Positions 10,026-17,739 of a stretch of DNA of 45,103 bases are shown in pieces (position 1 is the first letter of the stretch; each line of letters begins with the position of its first letter). The notes under the pieces were generated by a model that saw nothing but the letters and a program-made list of their open reading frames with translations, was not told the origin of the DNA and did not search any database. This DNA comes from Ferruginibacter sp. (GTDB taxonomy: Bacteria; Bacteroidota; Bacteroidia; Chitinophagales; Chitinophagaceae). The translations under genes were made by a program, and so were the position numbers. The stretch is taken from positions 1-45,103 of the forward strand of contig JANXXM010000175.1 in NCBI GenBank assembly GCA_025350645.1, written 5' to 3'.

Positions 10026-10787
10026 TTATTTTGTAAATAATGCAAATAGAAAGATTGCAATCATCATAAAAACAATAAAGAAAATAGTTCCTAAAATATT
10101 CGCCAGTAATGCTTTTAGAATACCTTTAAAATGTTGTTCTTTAAAAAATTGTGAGTTGGCAAATATCTGAAAACTAAAAGAAAACAAAGACATAAAAGGA
10201 ACAACATAAATCCCAGATTTTTTAATGAAAAAAATCAGCAGCATCACCAGCATAGTAATAACAGTTGTTTGTGCGGTTATAAAAGTTTGAAGCGTTAAAT
10301 GCTCTGCATAATTAAAACGGTATTTTCTATACGCTATAAAAGTAGCGAGCGTAAAAAAGGGTAACTGCAAAAGGATTAAAAAATTAAAGTACTTACTTAA
10401 AAAAGTAGTGAGTTTATGCATAAGTCTAGCTTTATTGGCTGTTTCTGCATCAGCGCCGTTAATAACGGTAATAGCTGTTTCAAAATAATGAGAATTTACG
10501 GCTACAAATGCGGCTAAAGTACCGATGATTAAAATATATTGAAAGGGCAAAAAATATCTTTTACGTTTTCCTTCTGCAATATATTCTCTGGCAACTTTGC
10601 CCGGCCTTATAAATAACTGAATAAATAAATAAAGAAAACCTTTGTCAGCGTGCGTAAAAGAATGTAATAATTCATGACCAATATGGCTCATTGTAATTTT
10701 GTGAGCTAGCTTTTGCCCGCAATTATTACAGTAATCTTTTGAAAATTCATTATCGCAGTTACTACAGGTATGTATTGCTATATTCAT
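10026..10787 (-). CDS. DUF3667 membrane protein with N-terminal zinc ribbon
   Basis: A 253-residue protein matching the DUF3667 layout. A short zinc ribbon has two CxxC pairs (C8-x2-C11 and C20-x2-C23). An amphipathic stretch (HIGHELLHSFTHADKGF) and a conserved RPGKVAREYIAEGKRKRYFLP segment follow. About five membrane helices occupy residues about 80-250. The function is unknown; the family is widespread in Bacteroidota, often as stand-alone genes. It is transcribed alone here, divergent from the DEAD-box helicase. Confidence 0.85.
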   Translation of the reverse strand: MNIAIHTCSNCDNEFSKDYCNNCGQKLAHKITMSHIGHELLHSFTHADKGFLYLFIQLFIRPGKVAREYIAEGKRKRYFLPFQYILIIGTLAAFVAVNSHYFETAITVINGADAETANKARLMHKLTTFLSKYFNFLILLQLPFFTLATFIAYRKYRFNYAEHLTLQTFITAQTTVITMLVMLLIFFIKKSGIYVVPFMSLFSFSFQIFANSQFFKEQHFKGILKALLANILGTIFFIVFMMIAIFLFALFTK

Positions 10788-10885
10788 AAAAAATTTCTTC
10801 TAAATTTTAATAAATATAATCATAATATATGCAAATACAAATCTTGTAGCTTGCTTTAAGAAAAGCATATACTGGTTTAATAGTT

Positions 10886-10893
10886 TAGCTTTG
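10886..10893 (+). promoter_or_regulatory. Promoter -7 element TAGCTTTG of the DEAD-box helicase
   Basis: It matches the Bacteroidota -7 consensus TAnnTTTG and ends only five bases before the ATG at 10899. Transcription would therefore begin at or within a few bases of the start codon. No clear -33 element was found. Confidence 0.55.
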
Positions 10894-10898
10894 TAATT

Positions 10899-12227
10899 AT
10901 GACGATTTTCTCAGATAATAAAGAGCAATACCTGGACAGGCTTCGCATAAAATCTTTAAATGAAATGCAACAAGCTGCCATTAAAGGATTAGAAGAAAAT
11001 AATGATGTTATTTTATTATCCGCCACAGGTTCGGGCAAAACACTTGCATTTTTATTGCCGGTTTTAAATTCTCTAAATCCATCTTTAAAACTTGTACAGG
11101 CCATGATATTGGTGCCCAGCCGGGAGTTGGCGCTGCAGATAGAAACAGTGATTAAACAAATGCAGACAGGATTTAAAATTACTACCTGTTATGGCGGTCA
11201 TAAAAGAGAAATTGAAGAAAATAATCTCGTGCAGCCGCCAGCCATTATTATAGCTACTGCCGGGCGTATGGCAGATCATATAAGAAGAAATAACGTTGAT
11301 ATTGCACAGGTAAAATTTTTGGTGCTGGATGAATTTGATAAAAGTCTGGAACTCGGTTTTCTGGAAGAAATGCAGTTCATTATTGGGTCATTGCCCGCTG
11401 TAGAAAAACGTTTGCTAACCTCTGCGACAAATGCAGTAGAAATTCCGGAATTTGTAAAAATGAAGGTCCCCTTGGTGATTAATTTTTTACCACAAAATCC
11501 TGAACAAACAGAAAGCCTCCGCATAAATACCCTCCTCTCCGATGACAAAGATAAATTGCAAACACTACTTCAGTTGCTGTGTTATGCAAACAATACTTCT
11601 ACTATTATCTTTTGCAATCACAGAGATGCCGTTGAACGCACCAGCCAGTTTTTAGGTGAGCAGGGAATTGTAAATGTTTTTTATCATGGTGGTATGGAGC
11701 AACATGACAGAGAAGTAGCGCTTACAAAATTTCGTAACAGTACGTCTAATATTTTAGTAACTACAGATTTGGCCAGCCGTGGGCTTGATATACCTGATAT
11801 AAGAAATATTGTGCATTATCATTTGCCCCATGAAGAAGCAAATTTTACCCACCGTAATGGCCGTACTGCCCGCATGCACGCTACTGGCAACGTTTATGTA
11901 ATATGGAGCGAAGACGAAAAACTGCCGGTGTACATCTCTGAGTTTGCACAGGTATTTGAGCTTCCAGAAAAATTATCCATACCAGAAAAACCAAAATGGA
12001 GTACGCTTTTTATTGCTGCGGGTAAAAAAGATAAAATAAATAAAATAGATATTGTAGGGTTCTTATCCAATAAAGGGAATTTAAAAAAAGATGAAATTGG
12101 GTTAATAGAGGTAAAAGATTTTTCTGCATTCGCAGCCGTAAGAAAATCAAAAATTGGTAATGTAGTGGAGTTGGTAAAGGATGAAAAAATAAAAAATAAA
12201 AAAGTAAAAATTGCAGTTGCAAAATAA
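10899..12227 (+). CDS. DEAD-box-type ATP-dependent RNA helicase
   Basis: A 442-residue SF2 helicase with both RecA-like domains. Motif I is ATGSGKT (42-48). Motif Ia is PSRELALQ, then GG and TAGR. Motif II reads DEFD (144-147) instead of DEAD, and motif III is TSAT (174-177). The C-terminal domain has TTDLASRGLDIPD and the HRNGRTAR motif VI. A basic C-terminal extension of about 90 residues may contact RNA. Likely roles are ribosome assembly or mRNA turnover. It is more divergent than the canonical RhlE/DeaD paralogues, so no symbol is assigned. Confidence 0.9.
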   Translation: MTIFSDNKEQYLDRLRIKSLNEMQQAAIKGLEENNDVILLSATGSGKTLAFLLPVLNSLNPSLKLVQAMILVPSRELALQIETVIKQMQTGFKITTCYGGHKREIEENNLVQPPAIIIATAGRMADHIRRNNVDIAQVKFLVLDEFDKSLELGFLEEMQFIIGSLPAVEKRLLTSATNAVEIPEFVKMKVPLVINFLPQNPEQTESLRINTLLSDDKDKLQTLLQLLCYANNTSTIIFCNHRDAVERTSQFLGEQGIVNVFYHGGMEQHDREVALTKFRNSTSNILVTTDLASRGLDIPDIRNIVHYHLPHEEANFTHRNGRTARMHATGNVYVIWSEDEKLPVYISEFAQVFELPEKLSIPEKPKWSTLFIAAGKKDKINKIDIVGFLSNKGNLKKDEIGLIEVKDFSAFAAVRKSKIGNVVELVKDEKIKNKKVKIAVAK

Positions 12228-12300
12228 GTTTTCATCATTATTGCAATTGCCTTGTTATTACACATCATAGGCATCTCCTGTTTTTAGACTAAGCATGTTA

Positions 12301-12308
12301 TACTTTTG
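12301..12308 (+). promoter_or_regulatory. Promoter -7 element TACTTTTG
   Basis: TAnnTTTG match 38 bases before the ATG at 12347, suggesting an independent promoter for the small secreted protein gene after the helicase. No clear -33 element was found. Confidence 0.45.
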
Positions 12309-12346
12309 TTGAAACTATTGTTTACTTTTTATAAAGATATTAGTAC

Positions 12347-12829
12347 ATGAAAAAAATAACCATAGTTTTTTCGTTTCTTTTGTTTAATACACTAAAAACT
12401 GTTGCACAAAACAATGCATTTTTACCTGCAAAATTGAAGAGTACCATTTTGCTTAAAACACAAGCTGGTATTGCAGCACAGGCTAACAATATTAAGTGTG
12501 GGACTATAATAGTAAACATAGATACCAGTATAAAGGTTGCACCAAAAAATGCTTACCTCAGTGTAGATTTTGCAGGAATAACCGGCTCAAATATTACTGA
12601 TATACTGAGCGGGGAAAATATTTTTTGGGTATTTGATAAAGCAGGTAAAGAAATAAAAATTCCAGATAAATTGCTAAAAAAAGTAAACGGTTCTATGGAA
12701 AGTAATATGGTGAATATGATCATTAAAATCCCGTACCGTTTAAAAACAGATAAAAATATTTATACGATTCATTATCGCTGGGAAAGTAAAGATAAATCCA
12801 GGAATATAGATCTTATTACCTCTAAATAA
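12347..12829 (+). CDS. Small secreted hypothetical protein
   Basis: A 160-residue protein with a signal peptide (MKKITIVFSFLLFNTLKTVAQ). The mature part alternates short hydrophobic strands (YLSVDFAGITGS, NIFWVFDKAGKEIKIP, IYTIHYRWES) and looks like one beta-sandwich domain. I do not recognise the family. It lies 78 bp upstream of another secreted protein on the same strand (12908-13750), so joint expression is possible. An envelope or periplasmic location is inferred from the signal peptide only. Confidence 0.7.
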   Translation: MKKITIVFSFLLFNTLKTVAQNNAFLPAKLKSTILLKTQAGIAAQANNIKCGTIIVNIDTSIKVAPKNAYLSVDFAGITGSNITDILSGENIFWVFDKAGKEIKIPDKLLKKVNGSMESNMVNMIIKIPYRLKTDKNIYTIHYRWESKDKSRNIDLITSK

Positions 12830-12907
12830 TGATTGCGAAAATAAAGTACTAATGTTTTCGTAGATAAATAATTGCTTCTTATCTTTACCATAAATAAAAA
12901 CCAAAAT

Positions 12908-13750
12908 ATGAAATTGATATTCTTTTCGGCATTTTTGTTAGTAGCAGCCATAGCTACAGCGCAGCCAAAATTAGTTAACCAAGCCACCATAAGTACTATA
13001 ACCAACGTTATAGCTCCAGAGGATGAAGATATATCGCAAATAGCAAATGCTGCAGGTGCCGGGCCTGGGGCAAATTTTAGAAACTTTGGAGATGGCGAAA
13101 CAAAATCTACTACTTATATAAAAAACGATCTCACTAAAACAGAATACAAATCTGAGATGGGGCGGGGAAGTATTTTTAGAAACAATGTAACCAAAGTAAC
13201 TACTACTATTATAGAAGTAATGGGAAACAAAATGGGTTTTTATGCCTCTGATAACGATATGGAAGCCATGGCCAAAAAGAGAGACAGTATGATGAAAGAG
13301 AGGGCTAAAACTGATACTGCAATAAAACAAAGGTTACCTCGTACAAAATCATTTGACATTACTATAATTAATACTAACGAAACAAAAAAAATAGCTGGTT
13401 ATACTTGCAAAAAAGCGTACGTGGTAACGGATAAAATAATTGCGAAAGATTCTCTTGCGGTATGGTATACATCGGAAATAAAATTTACAAATATTACTTC
13501 AACAGGTGGTACTAGCGGGTTTGGAAGTTTTGGTGGCACTACAGGACTTGAAAAAATAGAAGGATTTGTAATGCAGTACGAGCGCAATATGCCCCGTGGT
13601 CGTAAAATGGAAGTAAAAGTTACTAAAATAGATATCGCTAAAGAAGTTGCTGACAAGGAATTTGATTTACCAAAAGATATAGATATAAAGCCAATGAGCG
13701 AAATGAATGGTGCCGGCGGCGGCTTCAGAATGATGCAAAGGGGAAATTAG
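12908..13750 (+). CDS. Secreted DUF4412/GLPGLI-like protein with Gly/Met-rich tail
   Basis: The frame is open from a TTG at 12872, but the signal peptide begins at the ATG at 12908 (MKLIFFSAFLLVAAIATAQ), so that start is chosen and gives 280 residues. The centre has the order seen in DUF4412 and GLPGLI proteins: IAGYTCKKAYVV, then AVWYTSEI, a glycine-rich loop and a GLEKIEGFVMQYE strand. It then ends with a KEVADKEFDLPKDID segment. The classical GLPGLI string is not preserved. The C-terminus is rich in Gly and Met (AGGGFRMMQRGN), similar to the tail of the barrel protein at 27094. Function unknown. Confidence 0.72.
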   Translation: MKLIFFSAFLLVAAIATAQPKLVNQATISTITNVIAPEDEDISQIANAAGAGPGANFRNFGDGETKSTTYIKNDLTKTEYKSEMGRGSIFRNNVTKVTTTIIEVMGNKMGFYASDNDMEAMAKKRDSMMKERAKTDTAIKQRLPRTKSFDITIINTNETKKIAGYTCKKAYVVTDKIIAKDSLAVWYTSEIKFTNITSTGGTSGFGSFGGTTGLEKIEGFVMQYERNMPRGRKMEVKVTKIDIAKEVADKEFDLPKDIDIKPMSEMNGAGGGFRMMQRGN

Positions 13751-13791
13751 GTAATTGTTTTTAAAAAAGAACGAGGTTTTCTAAAAATTTC

Positions 13792-13836
13792 AAAGTGTAT
13801 GTAATGTTGACCTTGTCTAAACATTACATACACTTT
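13792..13836. repeat. 17-bp perfect inverted repeat in a convergent intergenic region
   Basis: Arms aaagtgtatgtaatgtt (13792-13808) and aacattacatacacttt (13820-13836) are exact inverted copies around an 11-base loop. A weaker 7-bp dyad (attatca/tgataat) lies at 13850-13881. The region 13751-13949 separates a plus-strand gene from the convergent thiolase gene. The hairpin may end transcription on one or both strands, but it is AT-rich and lacks a long T run on the plus side. It could also be a small mobile palindrome. Nothing else was seen in the region. Confidence 0.7.
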
Positions 13837-13949
13837 AAAAATCCAAAAAATTATCAATTTCGACAGAGTCAATGTGATAATCTTTTGAATATTGAGACAG
13901 CCTTGCTCCTTTTTGTTTTAATTTTATTGTACTTAATAACTTATAAAAT

Positions 13950-15131
13950 TTACAAGATATTTTCTATCACTATAGCACTAGCTCCTCCTCCACCATTGCA
14001 AATACCCGCTGCCCCATATTTTGCATTTTGTTGTTTTAGTATATTTATTAGTGTAACAATTATTCTTGCACCACTAGCCCCCAAAGGATGGCCTAGCGAT
14101 ACAGCACCTCCATTTATATTAACTTTTGCAGGGTCTAATTTCATACGCTTTATATTTTCTATTCCTACCACACTAAATGCTTCATTAAGTTCAAAATAAT
14201 TAATATCATCAATTGTAAGCCCTGCTTTTATTATGGCTTTAGGCAACGCAATAGCAGGAGAAGTAGTAAAATCTATCGGTGCCTGCTCTGCATCAGCATA
14301 GCCTATTATTTTTGCTATTGGTTTTAAATCCAGTTCTTCTGCTTTTTCTTTACTTACTAAAATTAATGCAGCAGCACCATCATTCATTGTGCTGCTATTT
14401 GCCGCAGTTACGGTACCATCTTTAACAAAAGCTCCTTTGAGTCCTGCAATTTTATCAAATTTTACATTAAAAGGTTCTTCATCTTTTGCAAAAATAACTG
14501 GATCTCCTTTGCGTTGCGGTATGCTTACCGGCACAATTTCGTTATCAAATTTCCCGTTATTTATAGCTGCCTGAGAACGGGTGTAACTTTCTATTGCAAA
14601 CGCATCCTGGTCTTCTCTGCTTATACCACAAGTTGTAGCACAATGCTCAGCCGCATTACCCATAGCTTTTCCGTCATACACATCTGTGAGACCATCTTTT
14701 GCAAGTCCGTCTATCATTGTTACGTTACCATATTTATTCCCCCAACGCATATTTTCGCTATAAAAAGGCACATTACTCATGCTTTCCATTCCCCCGGCTA
14801 TCACAATATTTGCGTCCCCCAATATAATACTTTGGGCTGCGAGAGATATAGCTTTCATTCCACTGGCGCAAACTTTATTTATAGTTGTACAGTTTACGCT
14901 ATCTGGCAACTCTGCAAATTTTGAAGCCTGTCTTGCAGGCGCCTGCCCTACATTTGCCTGTAATACATTTCCCATTATCACTTCATCAATTTTAGTTATT
15001 TCCACGCCTGCTTTTTGGAGAGCGCCTTTAATGGCAATGGCTCCTAATTGTGTTGCAGACATATCTTTTAATGAGCCGCCAAAACTCCCTATGGGCGTGC
15101 GAACTGCTGCAAGAATATATACTTCTTTCAT
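13950..15131 (-). CDS. Acetyl-CoA C-acetyltransferase (thiolase)
   Basis: A 393-residue thiolase II enzyme that condenses two acetyl-CoA to acetoacetyl-CoA or runs the reverse reaction. Active-site residues are in place: nucleophile C88 (KVCASGMK), H348 (GGAVSLGHPLGASGAR) and C378 (GICNGGGGAS). The length and the N-terminal pattern (VRTPIGSFGGSL) are standard. It is monocistronic by position, with a promoter element at 15149-15156 and an upstream terminator separating it from the M48 gene. Candidate roles are ketone, branched-chain amino acid or short-chain acyl-CoA metabolism. No pathway partners are adjacent. Confidence 0.95.
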   Translation of the reverse strand: MKEVYILAAVRTPIGSFGGSLKDMSATQLGAIAIKGALQKAGVEITKIDEVIMGNVLQANVGQAPARQASKFAELPDSVNCTTINKVCASGMKAISLAAQSIILGDANIVIAGGMESMSNVPFYSENMRWGNKYGNVTMIDGLAKDGLTDVYDGKAMGNAAEHCATTCGISREDQDAFAIESYTRSQAAINNGKFDNEIVPVSIPQRKGDPVIFAKDEEPFNVKFDKIAGLKGAFVKDGTVTAANSSTMNDGAAALILVSKEKAEELDLKPIAKIIGYADAEQAPIDFTTSPAIALPKAIIKAGLTIDDINYFELNEAFSVVGIENIKRMKLDPAKVNINGGAVSLGHPLGASGARIIVTLINILKQQNAKYGAAGICNGGGGASAIVIENIL

Positions 15132-15148
15132 CTTTTAAATTTAGAGGG

Positions 15149-15156
15149 CAAATGTA
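15149..15156 (-). promoter_or_regulatory. Promoter -7 element TACATTTG of the thiolase gene
   Basis: On the minus strand it reads TACATTTG, a TAnnTTTG match ending 17 bases before the ATG at 15131. Confidence 0.5.
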
Positions 15157-15212
15157 GTTTAATGCTATAATACAATTTCAGAAAATGAATATTTTACAAA
15201 GAATTATGCAAT

Positions 15213-15243
15213 AAAAAACTCCGCAAATATTGCAGAGTTTTTA
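15213..15243 (-). terminator. Intrinsic terminator after the M48 peptidase gene
   Basis: Two 14-base arms (15213-15226 and 15230-15243) pair around a three-base loop. On the minus strand the one mismatch is a U-G wobble, and the hairpin ends in a run of six T. It lies nine bases beyond the M48 stop codon. Confidence 0.85.
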
Positions 15244-15251
15244 TTTAGATT

Positions 15252-16052
15252 TTATTTTTTTACCGGTTTATAATAACTCAGTGCCTCACTCATATAACCT
15301 TGTAACCTTGCTATACGATTTTCATCACTAGGGTGAGTAGAAAGCCATTCTGGTGGCTTGTTTCCCCCTCCTGCTGATGACATTCTTTGCCAGAAAGGTA
15401 TTGCCTCCTGCGGATTATAGCCTGCCATTGCGCAAAATAACAATCCAAAATGATCAGCTTCATATTCTTGATTGCGGCTGTTTTTAAGGCCATAAGCCTG
15501 GCTACCTATGCCATAGACTGCATTAAAAATATTTGCCTTCTGGCTATTGCCCGCTGCTGCACCTGCAACACCACCAATACCTTGTAATAAATATTCCTTA
15601 CTCAATCTTTCATTACTATGCTGTGCAACAGCATGTGTAATTTCATGGCCTAAAACTACACCTAATGCGGCTTCATTTTGTGTAATGGGTAACAAACCGG
15701 TATATACAACCACTTTCCCACCCGGCATACACCAGGCATTTACATCCTTACTATCTACAAGGTTAAATTCCCATTGATAACCACTCAACACATCTCCTTT
15801 ACCCTGTGCACTATAATATGAAGTGATTGCAGTTGCTATTCTTGATCCAACTCTTTTTACCATTTCGGCATCTCTGTTACCTGAGGAGCTTACCACTCTG
15901 TTTTCAGATAAAAAACTTCTGTATTGAGTGAGCGCATCAGCCTGTAATTGAGCCTCCGGCACAAGAGATAATTGTTTACGCCCAGTAACAGCATTTGTAG
16001 TGCAACCAGCAAAAACACCTGCTGCGGCAATTATTAGTAATAATTTTTTCAT
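15252..16052 (-). CDS. M48 family zinc metallopeptidase lipoprotein
   Basis: The frame extends up to 16118, but a lipoprotein signal peptide begins at the ATG at 16052 (MKKLLLIIAAAGVFAGC, lipidated Cys 17), so this start is used (266 residues). The zinc site is HEITH at 136-140, with the third ligand Glu in EADHFG (about 198). The pattern is that of Oma1/LoiP/BepA-like periplasmic M48 proteases, which act in envelope protein quality control. It lies 66 bp downstream of plsY on the same strand and ends at a good terminator. Confidence 0.93.
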   Translation of the reverse strand: MKKLLLIIAAAGVFAGCTTNAVTGRKQLSLVPEAQLQADALTQYRSFLSENRVVSSSGNRDAEMVKRVGSRIATAITSYYSAQGKGDVLSGYQWEFNLVDSKDVNAWCMPGGKVVVYTGLLPITQNEAALGVVLGHEITHAVAQHSNERLSKEYLLQGIGGVAGAAAGNSQKANIFNAVYGIGSQAYGLKNSRNQEYEADHFGLLFCAMAGYNPQEAIPFWQRMSSAGGGNKPPEWLSTHPSDENRIARLQGYMSEALSYYKPVKK

Positions 16053-16118
16053 GATGATTTTTTTATCTTTAAGATTAAAACAATACCCGTACCAATTATT
16101 CTTAAAGATAATTAGCAT

Positions 16119-16772
16119 TTACTTATTCTTGTTTTTTCTTCTGTCCCTGTATTTAAGAATTGGGATTCTGCTTTCTACGCCGCGGAGGAGGCGACTTATA
16201 TTTTTTTGGTGGGTAACAATAATTAATAGGGCAACAAGCAGTGCAAATATTCTGTACAATACCTCATGCTCATTCCATATCCATAACACAGATACAGGAA
16301 GCATAAGCCCGGCGAGAATAGAACTTAAAGAAACAAATCTCGTAAGATAAAGTACAATAATAAAAACTGCCACGCAGGCTATTGCAATAATGGGTTGTAT
16401 GGCTATAAGCATTCCAAATAATGTAGCAACGCCTTTACCTCCTTTAAAACTTGCCCATATAGGAAAAATATGTCCAACAACTGCAGCTAATCCTAAACCA
16501 ATCATGAGATTTGTACGCTCAAGTTCGTTGGTACTATGCAAATAAAAAGGAAGAAAATTATACAGTGCTACTGCAGATGCACCCTTAAGTATATCGCATA
16601 TCATAACTATAGTACCGTATTTGGAACCCAACACCCGAAAAGTATTGGTAGCTCCCATATTACCGCTTCCATAGTCTCTTATATCTATACCAAAAAATTT
16701 TCTGCTAATGATAAGAGCGCTGGGAATAGAACCAATAAGATAAGCGCAAATGATAATTAATAGTTCCTTCAT
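16119..16772 (-). CDS. plsY: Glycerol-3-phosphate acyltransferase PlsY
   Basis: Inner membrane enzyme that acylates glycerol-3-phosphate from acyl-phosphate, the first step of phospholipid synthesis. The 217 residues hold several membrane helices and the three signature loops: GSIPSALI near the N-terminus, DYGSGNMGATNTFR (about 33-46), and FKGGKGVATLFG (about 108-119). The C-terminus is basic (KYRDRRKNKNK). It is followed by the M48 gene and preceded by prmA, with a separate promoter element at 16799-16806. Confidence 0.96.
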   Translation of the reverse strand: MKELLIIICAYLIGSIPSALIISRKFFGIDIRDYGSGNMGATNTFRVLGSKYGTIVMICDILKGASAVALYNFLPFYLHSTNELERTNLMIGLGLAAVVGHIFPIWASFKGGKGVATLFGMLIAIQPIIAIACVAVFIIVLYLTRFVSLSSILAGLMLPVSVLWIWNEHEVLYRIFALLVALLIIVTHQKNISRLLRGVESRIPILKYRDRRKNKNK

Positions 16773-16798
16773 GCTTGATATTTAGATAAATGCATTTA

Positions 16799-16806
16799 CA
16801 AAAATA
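16799..16806 (-). promoter_or_regulatory. Promoter -7 element TATTTTTG of plsY
   Basis: TAnnTTTG on the minus strand, 26 bases before the plsY ATG at 16772, in the 83-bp gap after prmA. Confidence 0.45.
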
Positions 16807-16855
16807 ATGAAAACCTTACGTATTTACATGCGAAAGAAATCCACAAATTGATGTA

Positions 16856-17686
16856 TTAACAGACCGTTGTAATTGCCAGCCAGTTTTCTCTTTTAAAGAT
16901 ATGCGTTATTTTAATTTGTGCATTTTTTAAAACTTCTATAATATTTTTTTCATCATGCTCCATAATTCCGCTAAATAAAATAGTTGCTCCAGCGTGACAA
17001 GCATTTTTAATTTCGCTAATTTTATCTGTAATAATATTGAGGTTTATATTAGCTAAAATGATATCTCCTTTGTAAATATCTTTAATCGTTTCAGCCTTTA
17101 TCACACTTATATTTTTGCAGTTATTATTCTTTACATTTTCTATTGCGTTATTTACACTCCAATCATCACAGTCAATTGCGGTTATATGAGCAGATCCCAT
17201 TTTATCTGCAATAATGGCCAGTACTCCAGTACCAGTTCCAAAATCTATTACTGATTTTCCATGGAAATTTATTTGGCTCATTTGTTCAACCATAAGGTGC
17301 GTAGTAGGATGATGGCCTGTACCAAAACTCATTTTTGGTGTTATAATAATATCGTATTCAAAAGATTTTTGAGCTTTGTGGAAACCCGCTCTTATACAAA
17401 CAAAAGGTTTAGATGTAATCGGATTATAAATTTCAATAGGTGTAAAATCTGCTTCCCATATTTCATTCCAATTTTTTTCTTTAATAACTGACTTTAAATA
17501 TTTTATCTGTTTTATATCAATTAAATTATCTAATAGGTTTTTATCAAAATTTATTTTTGGAATAAATGCTTTCAATAAATTTTCTTCTTCCTCAAAGCCA
17601 TCATATCCAATATTACCAAGCATTGCTATTAGCATATCCTTTTTTACTTCATCAATTTTTTCAAATAAAATTTGGATGTATTGCAT
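16856..17686 (-). CDS. prmA: Ribosomal protein L11 methyltransferase
   Basis: Cytoplasmic SAM-dependent enzyme that methylates lysines and the N-terminus of ribosomal protein L11. The PrmA signature PKMSFGTGHHPTT is at 117-129 and the SAM-binding glycine-rich motif DFGTGTG at 148-154, followed by the ID acidic pair and the post-motif ANINLNII. The length of 276 residues is usual. The start at 17686 lies directly after the pnp terminator, so it is transcribed separately from pnp or by read-through. Confidence 0.95.
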   Translation of the reverse strand: MQYIQILFEKIDEVKKDMLIAMLGNIGYDGFEEEENLLKAFIPKINFDKNLLDNLIDIKQIKYLKSVIKEKNWNEIWEADFTPIEIYNPITSKPFVCIRAGFHKAQKSFEYDIIITPKMSFGTGHHPTTHLMVEQMSQINFHGKSVIDFGTGTGVLAIIADKMGSAHITAIDCDDWSVNNAIENVKNNNCKNISVIKAETIKDIYKGDIILANINLNIITDKISEIKNACHAGATILFSGIMEHDEKNIIEVLKNAQIKITHIFKRENWLAITTVC

Positions 17687-17687
17687 A

Positions 17688-17722
17688 AATAAAAAACTGC
17701 AGTCACATTAATGACTGCAGTT
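17688..17722 (-). terminator. Intrinsic terminator after pnp
   Basis: A perfect 11-bp hairpin (aactgcagtca 17695-17705, tgactgcagtt 17712-17722, six-base loop) with a T run on the minus-strand side. It sits between the pnp stop (17740) and the prmA start (17686). Confidence 0.85.
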
Positions 17723-17739
17723 ATATTTTTTAAAAATTA

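Noticed and set aside
13795-14199. A 134-codon open frame on the plus strand
   Set aside because: Most of it is the shadow of the thiolase gene, and its start lies within the 17-bp inverted repeat.
14779-15138. A 119-codon open frame opposite the thiolase gene
   Set aside because: It lies entirely antisense to a well-supported enzyme and has no recognisable features.
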